Positions 33,543-42,151 are shown, counted from the stretch's first letter. The stretch is 64,000 nucleotides of DNA from Clostridium cavendishii DSM 21758 (GCF_900141845.1 NZ_FQZB01000024.1:1-64000); one strand, 5' to 3'. Program-made: numbers and translations. The notes: generated by a model from the sequence alone, not told the origin.

Positions 33543-34700
33543 ATGGATATAAAATATAGTGTTGGTATAATGTCAGGAACTTCTTTAGATGGAATTGATG
33601 TAGCATTAGTAAAAATCAAAGATTCAGGAATAAATACAAAACTTGATGTTGTTGGGTTTGAAACTATTCCTTTTGAAGAAGATTTAAGAGAGGAGATTAA
33701 AAGAAGTTTGTCTATAGAAAAATCAAATGTAGAATTAATATGTAGTCTTAATTTTAAATTAGGATATGCATTTAGTAATGCAGTAAAAGTTGCTTGCAAT
33801 AATTTCAATTTTGATTTATCAAAAATTGATTTTATAGGAAGTCATGGTCAAACTGTATATCATATACCTAAAGATACAAAAGAGTTGAAAAAATCTACAT
33901 TACAAATTGGAGAACCATCTATAATTGCATATGAAATAGGATGTCAAGTAGTATCTAATTTTAGAAGTATGGATATGGCAGCAGGTGGAGAAGGTGCGCC
34001 GCTAGTACCTTTTACAGAGTATATACTATATAGGTCTAGTAAAAACAGAGTTTTGCAAAATATTGGAGGAATAGGTAATGCTACTATTATCCCTCAAAAG
34101 TGCAAATTGAATGATGTTTTTGCTTTTGACACAGGACCGGGAAATATGATAATTGATGAAGTTGTATATAGATTGACTGGAATGCCTTATGATAAAGGCG
34201 GTCAATTATCACTAAAAGGGAAAATAATTGAACCTATGTTAAAAGATCTTATGGAACATGAGTATATATTAAGATGTCCTCCTAAATCAACAGGAAGAGA
34301 AGTATTTGGTTCTCAATTTGTTGATAAAATTTTAAAGCAGTATTCAAGTGAATGTAAGGAAGATATAATTTGTACAGTAACTATGTTTACAGCAAAATCA
34401 ATAGAGTATAATTATCGCAACTTTATTATGCCTAGAATGAAAATAGATGAAGTTATAATTGGCGGCGGAGGAAGTTACAATAAAACTTTATTAAATATGA
34501 TTAGAGAATGTATGCCAGAATGTAAAGTTTTAACTCAAGAAGATTTAGGGTTTTCATCAGATAGCAAAGAAGCAATTGCGTTTGCTATACTCGCTAATGA
34601 AACATTACATGGTAGCTTTAGTAACGTACTTACGGCTACTGGAGCCAAAGAGTATGTTATTTTAGGAAATATAACACCAACTCCTAAAAAGTTTAATTAA
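33543..34700 (+). CDS. anmK: Anhydro-N-acetylmuramic acid kinase AnmK
   Basis: The 385-residue protein carries the AnmK signature IMSGTSLDGIDVAL (9-22), GSHGQTVYH, and DTGPGNMIID near residue 198. AnmK opens the 1,6-anhydro ring while phosphorylating, giving MurNAc-6-phosphate for MurQ. 1,6-anhydro sugars come from lytic transglycosylases, so its presence indicates that the operon handles anhydro-muropeptide sugars as well as hydrolase products. It starts 14 bp after murK. Confidence 0.94.
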   Translation: MDIKYSVGIMSGTSLDGIDVALVKIKDSGINTKLDVVGFETIPFEEDLREEIKRSLSIEKSNVELICSLNFKLGYAFSNAVKVACNNFNFDLSKIDFIGSHGQTVYHIPKDTKELKKSTLQIGEPSIIAYEIGCQVVSNFRSMDMAAGGEGAPLVPFTEYILYRSSKNRVLQNIGGIGNATIIPQKCKLNDVFAFDTGPGNMIIDEVVYRLTGMPYDKGGQLSLKGKIIEPMLKDLMEHEYILRCPPKSTGREVFGSQFVDKILKQYSSECKEDIICTVTMFTAKSIEYNYRNFIMPRMKIDEVIIGGGGSYNKTLLNMIRECMPECKVLTQEDLGFSSDSKEAIAFAILANETLHGSFSNVLTATGAKEYVILGNITPTPKKFN

Positions 34701-34714
34701 AGGGGGAAGAAGAA

Positions 34715-35803
34715 ATGAGAAAATTAGGTATATCGATTTATCCTATGCACAATTCTGTTGATGAAATTAAGGAATATATAGATTTAGCAGCAAAATATAA
34801 TTTTAAAAGAGTGTTTACATGCCTTTTATCAGTTGAAGGTGAAAAAGAAATAATATTAAAAGAATTCAAGGAAACTATAGAACATGCAAATAAATATGGC
34901 ATGGAGGTTATAGCAGACATAAGTCCAAAAGTTTTCAAAGACCTAGGAATAAGTTATAAAGATTTAAGGGATTTTAAAAAACTTGGAGTTTATGGAATAC
35001 GATTAGATCAAGGATTTACTGGAATTGAAGAATCTATAATGACATTTAATAAAGAAGACTTAAAAATTGAATTTAATATGAGTAGTGGCACAAAATATAT
35101 AGAAAATATTTTTTCATACAAGCCAAATACAAATAATATTTTAGGATGTCATAATTTTTATCCACATAAATATACGGGATTAAGCTATGAGCATTTTATA
35201 AAAACTAGTGAGCAATTTAAAAAGTTAGGTATTGTAACTGCTGCATTTATATCATCTTCTAATGCACAATATGGACCTTGGCCTGTAAGTGAAGGATTAT
35301 GCACAATTGAAGTACATAGAGAACTTCCAATAGTAGTACAAGCTAAACACTTATGGATAACAAACTTAATTGATGATATAATTATAGCAAATGCTTTTGC
35401 ATCAGAAGAAGAATTAAAACAATTAAGTGAAATTGATCAATATTGTTTAACATTAAAATGTGAATTAAATGAAGAAATACCAGAGATTGAAAAAAGGATA
35501 GTGCTTGAAGAATTTCACTTTAATAGAGGCGATGTGTCAGATTATGTAATTAGATCAACTCAAAGTAGGGTTAAATATAAAGGACATGATTTTAGAGTTT
35601 TTAATACTCCAGATATTAAAAAGGGAGATATTATAATTGAAAGTTCACTTTATGGTCATTATGCAGGTGAAATGCAAATAGCAAAGCGTGATATGAAAAA
35701 TTCAGGCAAATCAAATGTAGTAGGAAGGATAAATAAAGATGAACTGTTTTTATTAGATTATATAGAACCATGGGGAAAATTCAAATTAATAGAAGGAGAA
35801 TGA
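34715..35803 (+). CDS. mupG: 6-phospho-N-acetylmuramidase MupG (DUF871)
   Basis: The 362-residue protein starts MRKLGISIYPMHNS and contains IRLDQGFTG, NFYPHKYTGLSYEHF and the C-terminal cyclophilin-like domain with NRGDVSDYVIRSTQSR, the layout of DUF871/MupG. S. aureus MupG cleaves MurNAc6P-GlcNAc disaccharides inside the cell. Here it would handle disaccharides with MurNAc at the phosphorylated, non-reducing end, complementing the GH4 enzyme. An AAAGGGGGAAG site precedes its ATG. Confidence 0.9.
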   Translation: MRKLGISIYPMHNSVDEIKEYIDLAAKYNFKRVFTCLLSVEGEKEIILKEFKETIEHANKYGMEVIADISPKVFKDLGISYKDLRDFKKLGVYGIRLDQGFTGIEESIMTFNKEDLKIEFNMSSGTKYIENIFSYKPNTNNILGCHNFYPHKYTGLSYEHFIKTSEQFKKLGIVTAAFISSSNAQYGPWPVSEGLCTIEVHRELPIVVQAKHLWITNLIDDIIIANAFASEEELKQLSEIDQYCLTLKCELNEEIPEIEKRIVLEEFHFNRGDVSDYVIRSTQSRVKYKGHDFRVFNTPDIKKGDIIIESSLYGHYAGEMQIAKRDMKNSGKSNVVGRINKDELFLLDYIEPWGKFKLIEGE

Positions 35804-35827
35804 ATATAAAAGGTAAAGGAGAATTAT

Positions 35828-36673
35828 ATGAATTGTTCACTTTTAATAAAACAAATTCAAGAATCAATGACAGAGTCAGAAAAAAAGATAGCTGAATATG
35901 TATTGAATAATCCGGGTGATGTTTATAAATTTTCAGCAAATCAATTAGGAATGGTTACAGAAACAAGTGCTGCTAGTGTTGTAAGATTTGCTAAGAAACT
36001 AGGGTTTGATGGGCTTCAAGAGTTTAAGATTGCTTTAGCTAAAGATGATAATATAACAACTGAAGATGTAGATTATGAATATATAAATACTGATGATACA
36101 ATAAAAGAAGTAATGGTTAAAATTAGTAATAAAAATATAAAGAGTATAAATGATACAGTTGTTTTACTTGATGAAAAGAAAATTGAAGAAGCTGTAAGGG
36201 CTATTCAAAATGCCAAAAATATATATATTTTTGGTGTTGGGCAATCTGCATTAATAGGTATGGACTTACAATATAAATTAAGTAGAATACGTAAAAATGC
36301 ATTAATGAATTTAGACAGTCATTTACAAATTTCAATTGCAGCTAATATGTCTGAAGATGATGTTGCTATTGGAATATCTTATTCAGGAAAAACAAAAGAA
36401 GTATATAATGCATTAAGCAAATCCAAAGAAAAAGGAGCAAAATGTATTACGATAACGAAGTTTGGAGATAATCCAGTTGCTTCGTTAGGTGATATTAATA
36501 TACAAGTTCCAGGTGTAGAAAAGGATTTAAGAGTTGGTGCTATATCATCTAGGATAGCACAACTTACAATAATTGATATATTATTTATTGGAGTAGCAAA
36601 AGATAATTTTCCTATGGTTGATAAATATTTAAAAGAAACAAGAAATATGGTAGAAGATCTTAAGTTAAAGTAA
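35828..36673 (+). CDS. murR: RpiR-family regulator of murein sugar salvage (MurR-like)
   Basis: The 281-residue protein has an N-terminal HTH domain (about 1-77, SEKKIAEYVLNNP, then TSAASVVRFAKKLGFDG) and a C-terminal SIS sugar-phosphate-binding domain (about 125-260, FGVGQSA and ISYSGKTKEV). RpiR/MurR proteins respond to MurNAc-6-phosphate. As the last gene of the operon, it most likely controls the promoter upstream of murQ, where inverted GAAATT/AATTTC elements are seen. Confidence 0.9.
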   Translation: MNCSLLIKQIQESMTESEKKIAEYVLNNPGDVYKFSANQLGMVTETSAASVVRFAKKLGFDGLQEFKIALAKDDNITTEDVDYEYINTDDTIKEVMVKISNKNIKSINDTVVLLDEKKIEEAVRAIQNAKNIYIFGVGQSALIGMDLQYKLSRIRKNALMNLDSHLQISIAANMSEDDVAIGISYSGKTKEVYNALSKSKEKGAKCITITKFGDNPVASLGDINIQVPGVEKDLRVGAISSRIAQLTIIDILFIGVAKDNFPMVDKYLKETRNMVEDLKLK

Positions 36674-36710
36674 GTTAAAAATATAAACACAAATTTAAAA
36701 TTGAAAGAGG

Positions 36711-36766
36711 TCATTTTTTAATGAAGATTTCTTAAATGAAGTCAGAATTAAAAATGATTTTTTTAT
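36711..36766 (+). terminator. Terminator of the murein salvage operon
   Basis: TCATTTTTTAAT pairs with ATTAAAAATGA (one bulge) around a 24-base loop and is followed by TTTTTTATT, 38 bp after the regulator stop. Confidence 0.7.
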
Positions 36767-36945
36767 TATTTAGATAAGTTATTTTAAAATTTGTAAATAA
36801 TTTTAATTATAAGAACAAAATTCATGATTAATAAGATGGTTTTTTTAGTATATAAAAATAAATTTTAAAACATATTGAAAAATATGTATAATGGGTTTAT
36901 AATAATAAATGAAAATATTTTAATTATTAAAATTTAATAAAATAT

Positions 36946-37019
36946 GCGGGTGTAACTCAATGGTAGAGTTCTAGCTTCCCAAGCTAGCTACGTGGGTTCG
37001 ATTCCCATCACCCGCTCCA
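36946..37019 (+). tRNA. tRNA-Gly (anticodon CCC)
   Basis: A 74-base cloverleaf with encoded CCA: acceptor GCGGGTG/CACCCGC, anticodon stem CTAGC/GCTAG with loop TTCCCAA (anticodon CCC, reading GGG), and T-arm GTGGGTTCGATTCCCAT. It is a single gene, with a terminator directly after it. Confidence 0.96.
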
Positions 37020-37024
37020 AATTA

Positions 37025-37056
37025 AAACCGCTAAGATTATTCTTAGCGGTTTATTT
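37025..37056 (+). terminator. tRNA-Gly terminator
   Basis: AACCGCTAAGA and TCTTAGCGGTT form an 11-bp stem with a 4-base loop, followed by TATTTTT, right after the tRNA CCA end. Confidence 0.9.
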
Positions 37057-37465
37057 TTGATTAAATAAAAGGTTTATAGGTAATTTTATATGAAAATATA
37101 TTGATTTTACATAATTTTTTCAATACAAAAAACAGATGTAATAGATTTATTACATCTTATAGGAATTAAATTTAAAAAGTATATTTACAAATCTCAAAAA
37201 ATGATATATAATAAAAAGTTAAAAACTTTTTATTATTCTTCTTTAACTATTTATTTTATTTTAACTCAAAAATAGTAAATGTACAAGATATAATGAATAT
37301 TTATATGGATACATTTATTATATTAATAAATATTAATTGTGATGCATTAGAAAGAATCATACCAACTAATTTGGAATTTAATATTGTTAACAGCAGATGA
37401 TATAATATTTCTTAGTAGAGACGTCTTATACTAATTATAAATAGATTTTAAAAGGAGATTATAAA
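37057..37465. other. Gene-free AT-rich stretch with two palindromes
   Basis: No credible coding region is seen. Two perfect inverted repeats occur: AGATGTAATA/TATTACATCT at 37134-37157, and AATAAAAAGTT/AACTTTTTATT at 37210-37234. Neither has a clear T-run. They may be operators or small hairpins. The right end holds the leader and AAAAGGAG site of the GNAT gene. Confidence 0.5.
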
Positions 37466-37924
37466 ATGAAAATTGAATTTAAAAGAGCAACAATTGATGA
37501 TGTTGATAAATTAATTGTTGTACAAAATCAGAGCTTCTATTCTGATTTTATTAAATATGGAGAATGTCCTGCATATAATCATTCTAAAGAAAGTATGACT
37601 AATATTATTCTAAACAAAATAACATATAAAATAATTTGTAATAATCAAATAGTAGGTGACATTGCTGTTAAAGATAATAATGATAGCACATACTTTCTAG
37701 GGGGTATTTGTGTGGTACCAGATTATGAGAACCATGGAATTGGACAACAAGCCATTAAGTTTATAGAGAGCCAATTCCAGAGAGCAACTGTTTGGACTTT
37801 AGAAACGCCTGCTGATAAGGAAAGAAATCATTATTTTTATAAAAAGATGGGATATAATATCGTAGATGAATATATGGATGGGAATGTTAGAGTAGTGCTG
37901 TTTGAGAAGAAAATTACCTTATAA
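37466..37924 (+). CDS. GNAT-family N-acetyltransferase
   Basis: The 152-residue protein has the GNAT fold. Its motif A is FLGGICVVPDYENHGIGQQA, where the usual Q/RxxGxG/A acetyl-CoA loop reads ENHGIGQ, and motif B ends in HYFYKKMGYNIVDEY. It would transfer an acetyl group to an unidentified amine substrate. AAAAGGAG precedes the ATG. It is monocistronic, and its neighbours (tRNA and psp operon) do not suggest a role. Confidence 0.85.
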   Translation: MKIEFKRATIDDVDKLIVVQNQSFYSDFIKYGECPAYNHSKESMTNIILNKITYKIICNNQIVGDIAVKDNNDSTYFLGGICVVPDYENHGIGQQAIKFIESQFQRATVWTLETPADKERNHYFYKKMGYNIVDEYMDGNVRVVLFEKKITL

Positions 37925-37988
37925 AATGAATCTAATTCAAAGTGAAGCTATTTAATTTTATTCTCTTACCTTGTAGTTTTATTTACAA

Positions 37989-38030
37989 TAAAAAGACAGC
38001 CAAATTATGAAATAACTTGGCTGCCTTTAG
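37989..38030. terminator. Bidirectional terminator between the GNAT gene and the psp operon
   Basis: CAGCCAA pairs with TTGGCTG within a longer imperfect stem (AAAGA...CCTTT ends) between convergent genes, with A/T runs on both sides. Confidence 0.65.
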
Positions 38031-38036
38031 ATAGCT

Positions 38037-38690
38037 TTAGTTTTGGAAAGTATCTACAATGAAATCAAATTCATTAGGATCCGAAATTTCACCGTAATTA
38101 TCTTCACTAATGCCTGGATAATAGTAAAGAACAAATTTATCTTCTTTATCCATAATATTTTCAATTATTATATATTGTCTATCAAGTTCACAATCTTGTA
38201 GAGTGGCAAGAACCATATATCTTGATGGTCTACCAGTATTATTGTTTGTCAAATTTAATATAAAGTTATCATGAATAGTCATATTGATTTTTTCATGATC
38301 ACATTTCTTAATAAAAGAATTTTCTCTACAACCGCTACAAGTATTAAAGTTACAATCTTTAGGACAATTTAGACAAGCACATTTCGCACAATTATTTAAT
38401 TGGTTAAATGTTTTTCTATTATCATTTTTGTAAGAAGAAACAAGATTAATAGAATTGTTATCTTTAAACTTACCTAAAAATGATTTAGATTGCTTATTTA
38501 CATCTGCTTCAGCAGAATCTAAAAGAGAAACATATTTTTTTAAAACATCAACTTGCCCATAATATTTTCTTATTTTAAGTGTCTGTTCAGAAAGAAAAGG
38601 AGCTACGTTATCAATAGCGTAGCTAAGGTCTACATAAACCTTTCCCCAATTATCTTTCTCAGACTTTATAAAGTCTAAGTCTCTACTCAT
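38037..38690 (-). CDS. Cysteine-rich protein in the pspA operon, unknown
   Basis: The 217-residue protein has an N-terminal helical part (about 1-80) and a central cluster of eight cysteines (CAKCACLNCPKDCNFNTC, then SGC and KKC, about residues 102-130). A C-terminal beta-rich part (about 140-217) follows. The cysteine spacing suggests a zinc- or Fe-S-binding module. It begins 8 bp after the pspA stop, so it is the third gene of the operon. I do not recognise an established family; a role in envelope stress alongside PspA is inferred from position. Confidence 0.72.
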   Translation of the reverse strand: MSRDLDFIKSEKDNWGKVYVDLSYAIDNVAPFLSEQTLKIRKYYGQVDVLKKYVSLLDSAEADVNKQSKSFLGKFKDNNSINLVSSYKNDNRKTFNQLNNCAKCACLNCPKDCNFNTCSGCRENSFIKKCDHEKINMTIHDNFILNLTNNNTGRPSRYMVLATLQDCELDRQYIIIENIMDKEDKFVLYYYPGISEDNYGEISDPNEFDFIVDTFQN

Positions 38691-38698
38691 ATTTTCAC

Positions 38699-39352
38699 CT
38701 ATTGATTCTTATATTTTGCAAGTTCAGCGTCTAGGTCGCTAGTAGCACCTAAAGCTTCAAATTCATTTTCTAAACTATCAACTTGTTTTAAGTCGCCTAA
38801 GCCATCAGCAAGAGCTTCTTTTCTTTGAATTTTTCTTTCAATATCATCAATTTTTATTGAGTTAGTTTTAGTTTGAACATTAGCAAGTATTTCGTTAACT
38901 TGTTTTGATGCTTCAGCGTTATTCATTCTAGCAGCAGCTTCGTCTCTGTAACTTCTAGTCTTTTGAATTTCATCTTCTAAGTTTCTAAGATTCTTCTTAA
39001 GCATTTCAGCTTTAGCACTAGCTTCATTGTAGCTAGCTTGAAGAGATTGGTATCTCTTGTCTGCATCTAATTTTCTTTCAAGAGCTCTCTTAGCTAATTC
39101 ATCATTTCCTTTAGCTACAGCAAGCTTTACTTTTTCTTCCCAGTCTTTTGAATCTTTTTGAGCAGCAGCCATTTTCTTTTCAGTTTCATGAACATTACCT
39201 AAAACTTGAGCTGAACTTAGTTTAGCTTTATTTAAGTTTTCTTCCATATCTCGAACTTTTTGATCTAAAAGTTCTATTGGATTCTCCATTTCATCTAATG
39301 TATTATTAACCTTTGCCTTAAACATGTTTGATACTCTTGTAAATACACCCAT
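38699..39352 (-). CDS. pspA: Phage shock protein A (PspA/IM30 family)
   Basis: The 217-residue protein is almost wholly helical and coiled-coil. It starts MGVFTRVSNMFKAKVNNTLD, the amphipathic membrane-binding helix and first conserved block of PspA/Vipp1 proteins (ENPIELLDQKVRDMEENL). PspA oligomers coat and stabilise damaged membranes. The ATG at 39352 has GGAGG ahead of it; an in-frame TTG 15 bases upstream overlaps this site. It sits between a secreted Ser-rich membrane protein gene and a Cys-rich protein gene on one transcript. Confidence 0.94.
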   Translation of the reverse strand: MGVFTRVSNMFKAKVNNTLDEMENPIELLDQKVRDMEENLNKAKLSSAQVLGNVHETEKKMAAAQKDSKDWEEKVKLAVAKGNDELAKRALERKLDADKRYQSLQASYNEASAKAEMLKKNLRNLEDEIQKTRSYRDEAAARMNNAEASKQVNEILANVQTKTNSIKIDDIERKIQRKEALADGLGDLKQVDSLENEFEALGATSDLDAELAKYKNQ

Positions 39353-39389
39353 TTGTATTACCTCCAAAAATTTTATTTTTTAATATTTT

Positions 39390-40313
39390 TTATTTTTTTC
39401 TACGTTTTTTAATAAATTTTATTATAAAAACTAATAATACTATAAATATTATTAATTTAAATATACCGCCTATAACAGAGGCTGGAGAACTGTAGTAATG
39501 TCCACCTCCCCCTCCAAAGAATGGTATAGGTATTGGAATGAAGCTTCTTTTACTACTTCCACCACTAGAGTTACTTGAATCACCTGAACTTTTTGAATCC
39601 TTTGAACTTGAGCTAGATGGTGGTGTATCTTTTGAATTTGAAAAGCTACCAGACTTAAAACCTCCAGACGAGGATTTAGGAGAGGAGCTTGAGTTACTAG
39701 AACTAGAACTTCCAGAACTAGAACTTCCAGAGTTTGAAAAACCGCCAGATTTAAAACCGCCTGAGGACGATTTTGGTGAAGAGCTAGAACTCTTAGAACC
39801 ACTTGAAAAACCACCAGAGGATTTGAAACCACCTGAAGAAGGTTTAGAGCTTGTAATAGTTATATTATCGCTAGAATCTTTTGATTTACTGGAGCTATAA
39901 CTATTAGAGCTTGAAAAACCATCAGATTTAAATCCGCTTGAAGATGATTTTGGTGAAGAGCTAGAACTCTTAGAATCACTTGAAAAACTACCAGATTTAA
40001 AACCACTTGAAGATGATTTTGATGAAGAGTTAGAACTCTTAGAACCACTTGAAAAACCACTAGAGGATTTAAAACCACCTGAAGAAGGTTTTAATGCAAG
40101 AAGTTTATCATTACTCAAGTCAGTTATATTTAAATTATCTATTGTAGCTTCCTTTGGAGTTTCAATAGTGCTTGCATAAGCAATATTATCATTTGTAATT
40201 TGTGGTCTTACTAAATCAATACCACCTATTAGAAGATTTGATATTGAAAAGATAAAGACCATTACTGATGTTACGAAAATACGGTTTTTAATAAACTTAC
40301 GAATCTTTTTCAC
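39390..40313 (-). CDS. Secreted Ser/Gly-rich repeat protein with C-terminal membrane anchor
   Basis: The protein of about 307 residues has a signal-like N-terminal helix ending AYAS (near residue 45). A roughly 200-residue low-complexity region follows, with six imperfect repeats around SSxGFKSxxFSS separated by Ser/Lys stretches. After PIPIPFFGGGGG comes a C-terminal membrane helix with basic tail FIKKRRKK. The GTG at 40313 is used because the promoter's -10 element lies at 40345-40350, so longer in-frame starts would lie upstream of the transcript. The GTG has only a very close GAGTGAG, so the start is uncertain. It is first in the pspA operon. Function is unknown. Confidence 0.75.
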   Translation of the reverse strand: MKKIRKFIKNRIFVTSVMVFIFSISNLLIGGIDLVRPQITNDNIAYASTIETPKEATIDNLNITDLSNDKLLALKPSSGGFKSSSGFSSGSKSSNSSSKSSSSGFKSGSFSSDSKSSSSSPKSSSSGFKSDGFSSSNSYSSSKSKDSSDNITITSSKPSSGGFKSSGGFSSGSKSSSSSPKSSSGGFKSGGFSNSGSSSSGSSSSSNSSSSPKSSSGGFKSGSFSNSKDTPPSSSSSKDSKSSGDSSNSSGGSSKRSFIPIPIPFFGGGGGHYYSSPASVIGGIFKLIIFIVLLVFIIKFIKKRRKK

Positions 40314-40344
40314 CTCACTCGCTTTATTTATTAACCATGAGTTT

Positions 40345-40408
40345 ATTATACAGTATAAAATACTGTATTTCAACTTTAAAAATAACTCATTTTAGGTTAT
40401 TTTTAAAG
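40345..40408 (-). promoter_or_regulatory. pspA-operon promoter with two perfect inverted repeats
   Basis: On the minus strand TTGAAA (40368-40373) and TATAAT (40345-40350) are 17 bp apart. The spacer is almost exactly the palindrome ATACAGTAT-AAA-ATACTGTAT (40348-40368). Immediately upstream of the -35, CTTTAAAAATAAC and GTTATTTTTAAAG (40374-40386, 40396-40408) form another perfect 13-bp inverted repeat. Both look like protein-binding sites. Confidence 0.8.
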
Positions 40409-40713
40409 AAAAATGGTTAAAGATATTTATTTTTCATGTTATAAGCTAATATTATCTCTTTTTTGCTTTAATTATTACCATTATATATGGTTTTTAAAAA
40501 CTCTTTTTGTTGGATAAATAAAATTTTTAAGCAAAATAATGTATTTGTAAGTGAGTGTAAAATATTAACTTACGGTATATTTTAGATTATAACATAAAAC
40601 AATTATTATATAAATTTAAGAATGTAAAATTTTATAAAATCTTGTTTTCATCATCATACTTATGTAAAATAAATAGTATGATAGAAAGAAATAAACTTAA
40701 GGAGATGACTAAT
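40409..40713 (+). other. Leader region upstream of the S1 protein gene
   Basis: This AT-rich 305-bp stretch separates the divergent psp operon and the S1 gene. No coding region or recognised riboswitch is seen. The S1 ribosome binding site AAGGAGATGA is at its right end. S1 genes are often autoregulated through their leaders, but no specific structure is visible here. Confidence 0.4.
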
Positions 40714-41883
40714 ATGACTACAGAACAAAAAGAAATTTTATCAATGGAAGATGCAATGCAAGAATACGATTTAAAAAGAATAAACAGAGGGGATTTAATA
40801 AAGGGTAAGGTAATAAATGTTACTGAGGAAGAAGTTTTTATAAATATAGGTTCTTATAAAGATGGAGTAATAACTAAAGAAGAACTTTCAGAGGATAAAG
40901 ATGTTAAACCTTCAGATATATTAAAAGTTGATGATGAAGTATTTGTTATGGTTTTAGGAGTAGGTAAGGGTGAAGAGAGTATACTTTTATCTAAAAAGAG
41001 AGCAGATGCTATTAAGGTATGGGAAAAAATAAAAGAAGTTTCAAAAAATAATGGTGAAATAAATATTATAATAAAAGAAGTTGTTAAAGGTGGATTAGTT
41101 GGATATTTTGAAGGTGTTAGAGTATTTATGCCAGCTTCACAATCAGCAGCTAGAAGAATAGATGATTTAACCATTTTTATAGGTAAAAGTTTAGAAGTAA
41201 GAATAATAGAATTTGACAAGAATAGAAATAAAGTAGTTGTATCAAGAAGAATAATAGAAGAAGAAATAAAAGAAAAAGAACAAACAGTTCTTTGGAATTC
41301 TCTAAAAAAAGGAGAAAAGAGGACTGGTACTGTAACTAAGCTTATGAAATTTGGAGCATTCGTGAATATAGGTGGATTAGAAGGATTAGTTCATAATTCG
41401 GATCTTTCATGGAAAAGAATAACTGATCCATCAGAAATTGTTTCAGTTGGTGATGAAGTTACAGTATATGTTCAAGAATTTGATAGAGATAAAAACAGAA
41501 TTTCTTTAGCAATGAAGGAAGTTAATAAAAATCCATGGCAATTACTAAATGGAAAGTATAAAGTTAATGATGTTATAAAAGTTAAGATTGTCAAATTTGT
41601 AAATTTTGGTGCTTTTGCAGAAGTTGAACCTGGTGTTGAAGGACTTATTCATATAGCTGAAATATCAGAGGATAACATAGCTAAGGCTTCAGATGTATTA
41701 GAAATGGGCCAAGAAGTTAAGGTTAAAGTTTTAAGTATTGATGAAGAAGCTCATAAGATGAGTTTAAGTATAAAAGAAGCTACAGAATCTTCAAAGGAAT
41801 ATTTAAAATATAATGACACTGAAGAAGAAGCTACCATTGGTGATTTGTTTAAAAATGCATTGGAAGGTTTTAAATTCGAATAG
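40714..41883 (+). CDS. rpsA: Ribosomal protein S1 homologue (four S1 domains)
   Basis: The 389-residue protein has four S1 RNA-binding domains, starting near residues 22, 110, 190 and 275. The later two are the best conserved (GTVTKLMKFGAFVNIGGLEGLVHNSDLSW and a GAFAEVEPGVEGLIHIAEIS repeat). Low-GC Gram-positive S1 homologues often have four domains rather than six. It probably helps mRNA binding to the 30S subunit. ATG 40714 is set by AAGGAGATG upstream; an in-frame extension to 40642 has no ribosome binding site. Confidence 0.9.
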   Translation: MTTEQKEILSMEDAMQEYDLKRINRGDLIKGKVINVTEEEVFINIGSYKDGVITKEELSEDKDVKPSDILKVDDEVFVMVLGVGKGEESILLSKKRADAIKVWEKIKEVSKNNGEINIIIKEVVKGGLVGYFEGVRVFMPASQSAARRIDDLTIFIGKSLEVRIIEFDKNRNKVVVSRRIIEEEIKEKEQTVLWNSLKKGEKRTGTVTKLMKFGAFVNIGGLEGLVHNSDLSWKRITDPSEIVSVGDEVTVYVQEFDRDKNRISLAMKEVNKNPWQLLNGKYKVNDVIKVKIVKFVNFGAFAEVEPGVEGLIHIAEISEDNIAKASDVLEMGQEVKVKVLSIDEEAHKMSLSIKEATESSKEYLKYNDTEEEATIGDLFKNALEGFKFE

Positions 41884-41907
41884 AATATATTTTTATAATT
41901 ATTTTTG

Positions 41908-41941
41908 ATAGGGTGGTGCACTAGGACCACTCTATTTTTTT
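41908..41941 (+). terminator. S1 gene terminator
   Basis: ATAGGGTGGT pairs with ACCACTCTAT (one G-U) around GCACTAGG and is followed by TTTTTT. Confidence 0.88.
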
Positions 41942-42100
41942 GTATTAAAATTAGGAGTTTTTATACAAATACATATAGGAACTAAATGAAGGAATAATTA
42001 TTATGGCTTTGGAAAAGTAAGTGTTAGTGTAGCAATAAAGTTAGTTACAATTATTGAATAGTACTATAAAATGAATTTCAGTGGTATGTATAATTAAAAT

Positions 42101-42146
42101 TAAAGAATTGAGAGTAAAATCATATAAACTCTCAATTCTTTATTAT
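42101..42146 (-). terminator. Pyruvate kinase terminator
   Basis: TAAAGAATTGAGAGT pairs perfectly with ACTCTCAATTCTTTA (15 bp). On the minus strand it is followed by a T-rich run, and it begins just after the pyk stop. Confidence 0.85.
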
Positions 42147-42151
42147 AAAAT

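Noticed and set aside
39538..39900. Long open frame on the plus strand inside the Ser-rich gene (Glu/Leu/Pro-rich).
   Set aside because: It is the mirror of a repetitive serine-codon region, has no ribosome binding site, and its composition is explained by the opposite strand.
42010..42060. A short translated stretch GFGKVSVSVAIKLVTIIE followed by a stop between the S1 gene and pyk.
   Set aside because: It has no start codon in frame, no ribosome binding site and is too short to call a gene remnant with confidence.
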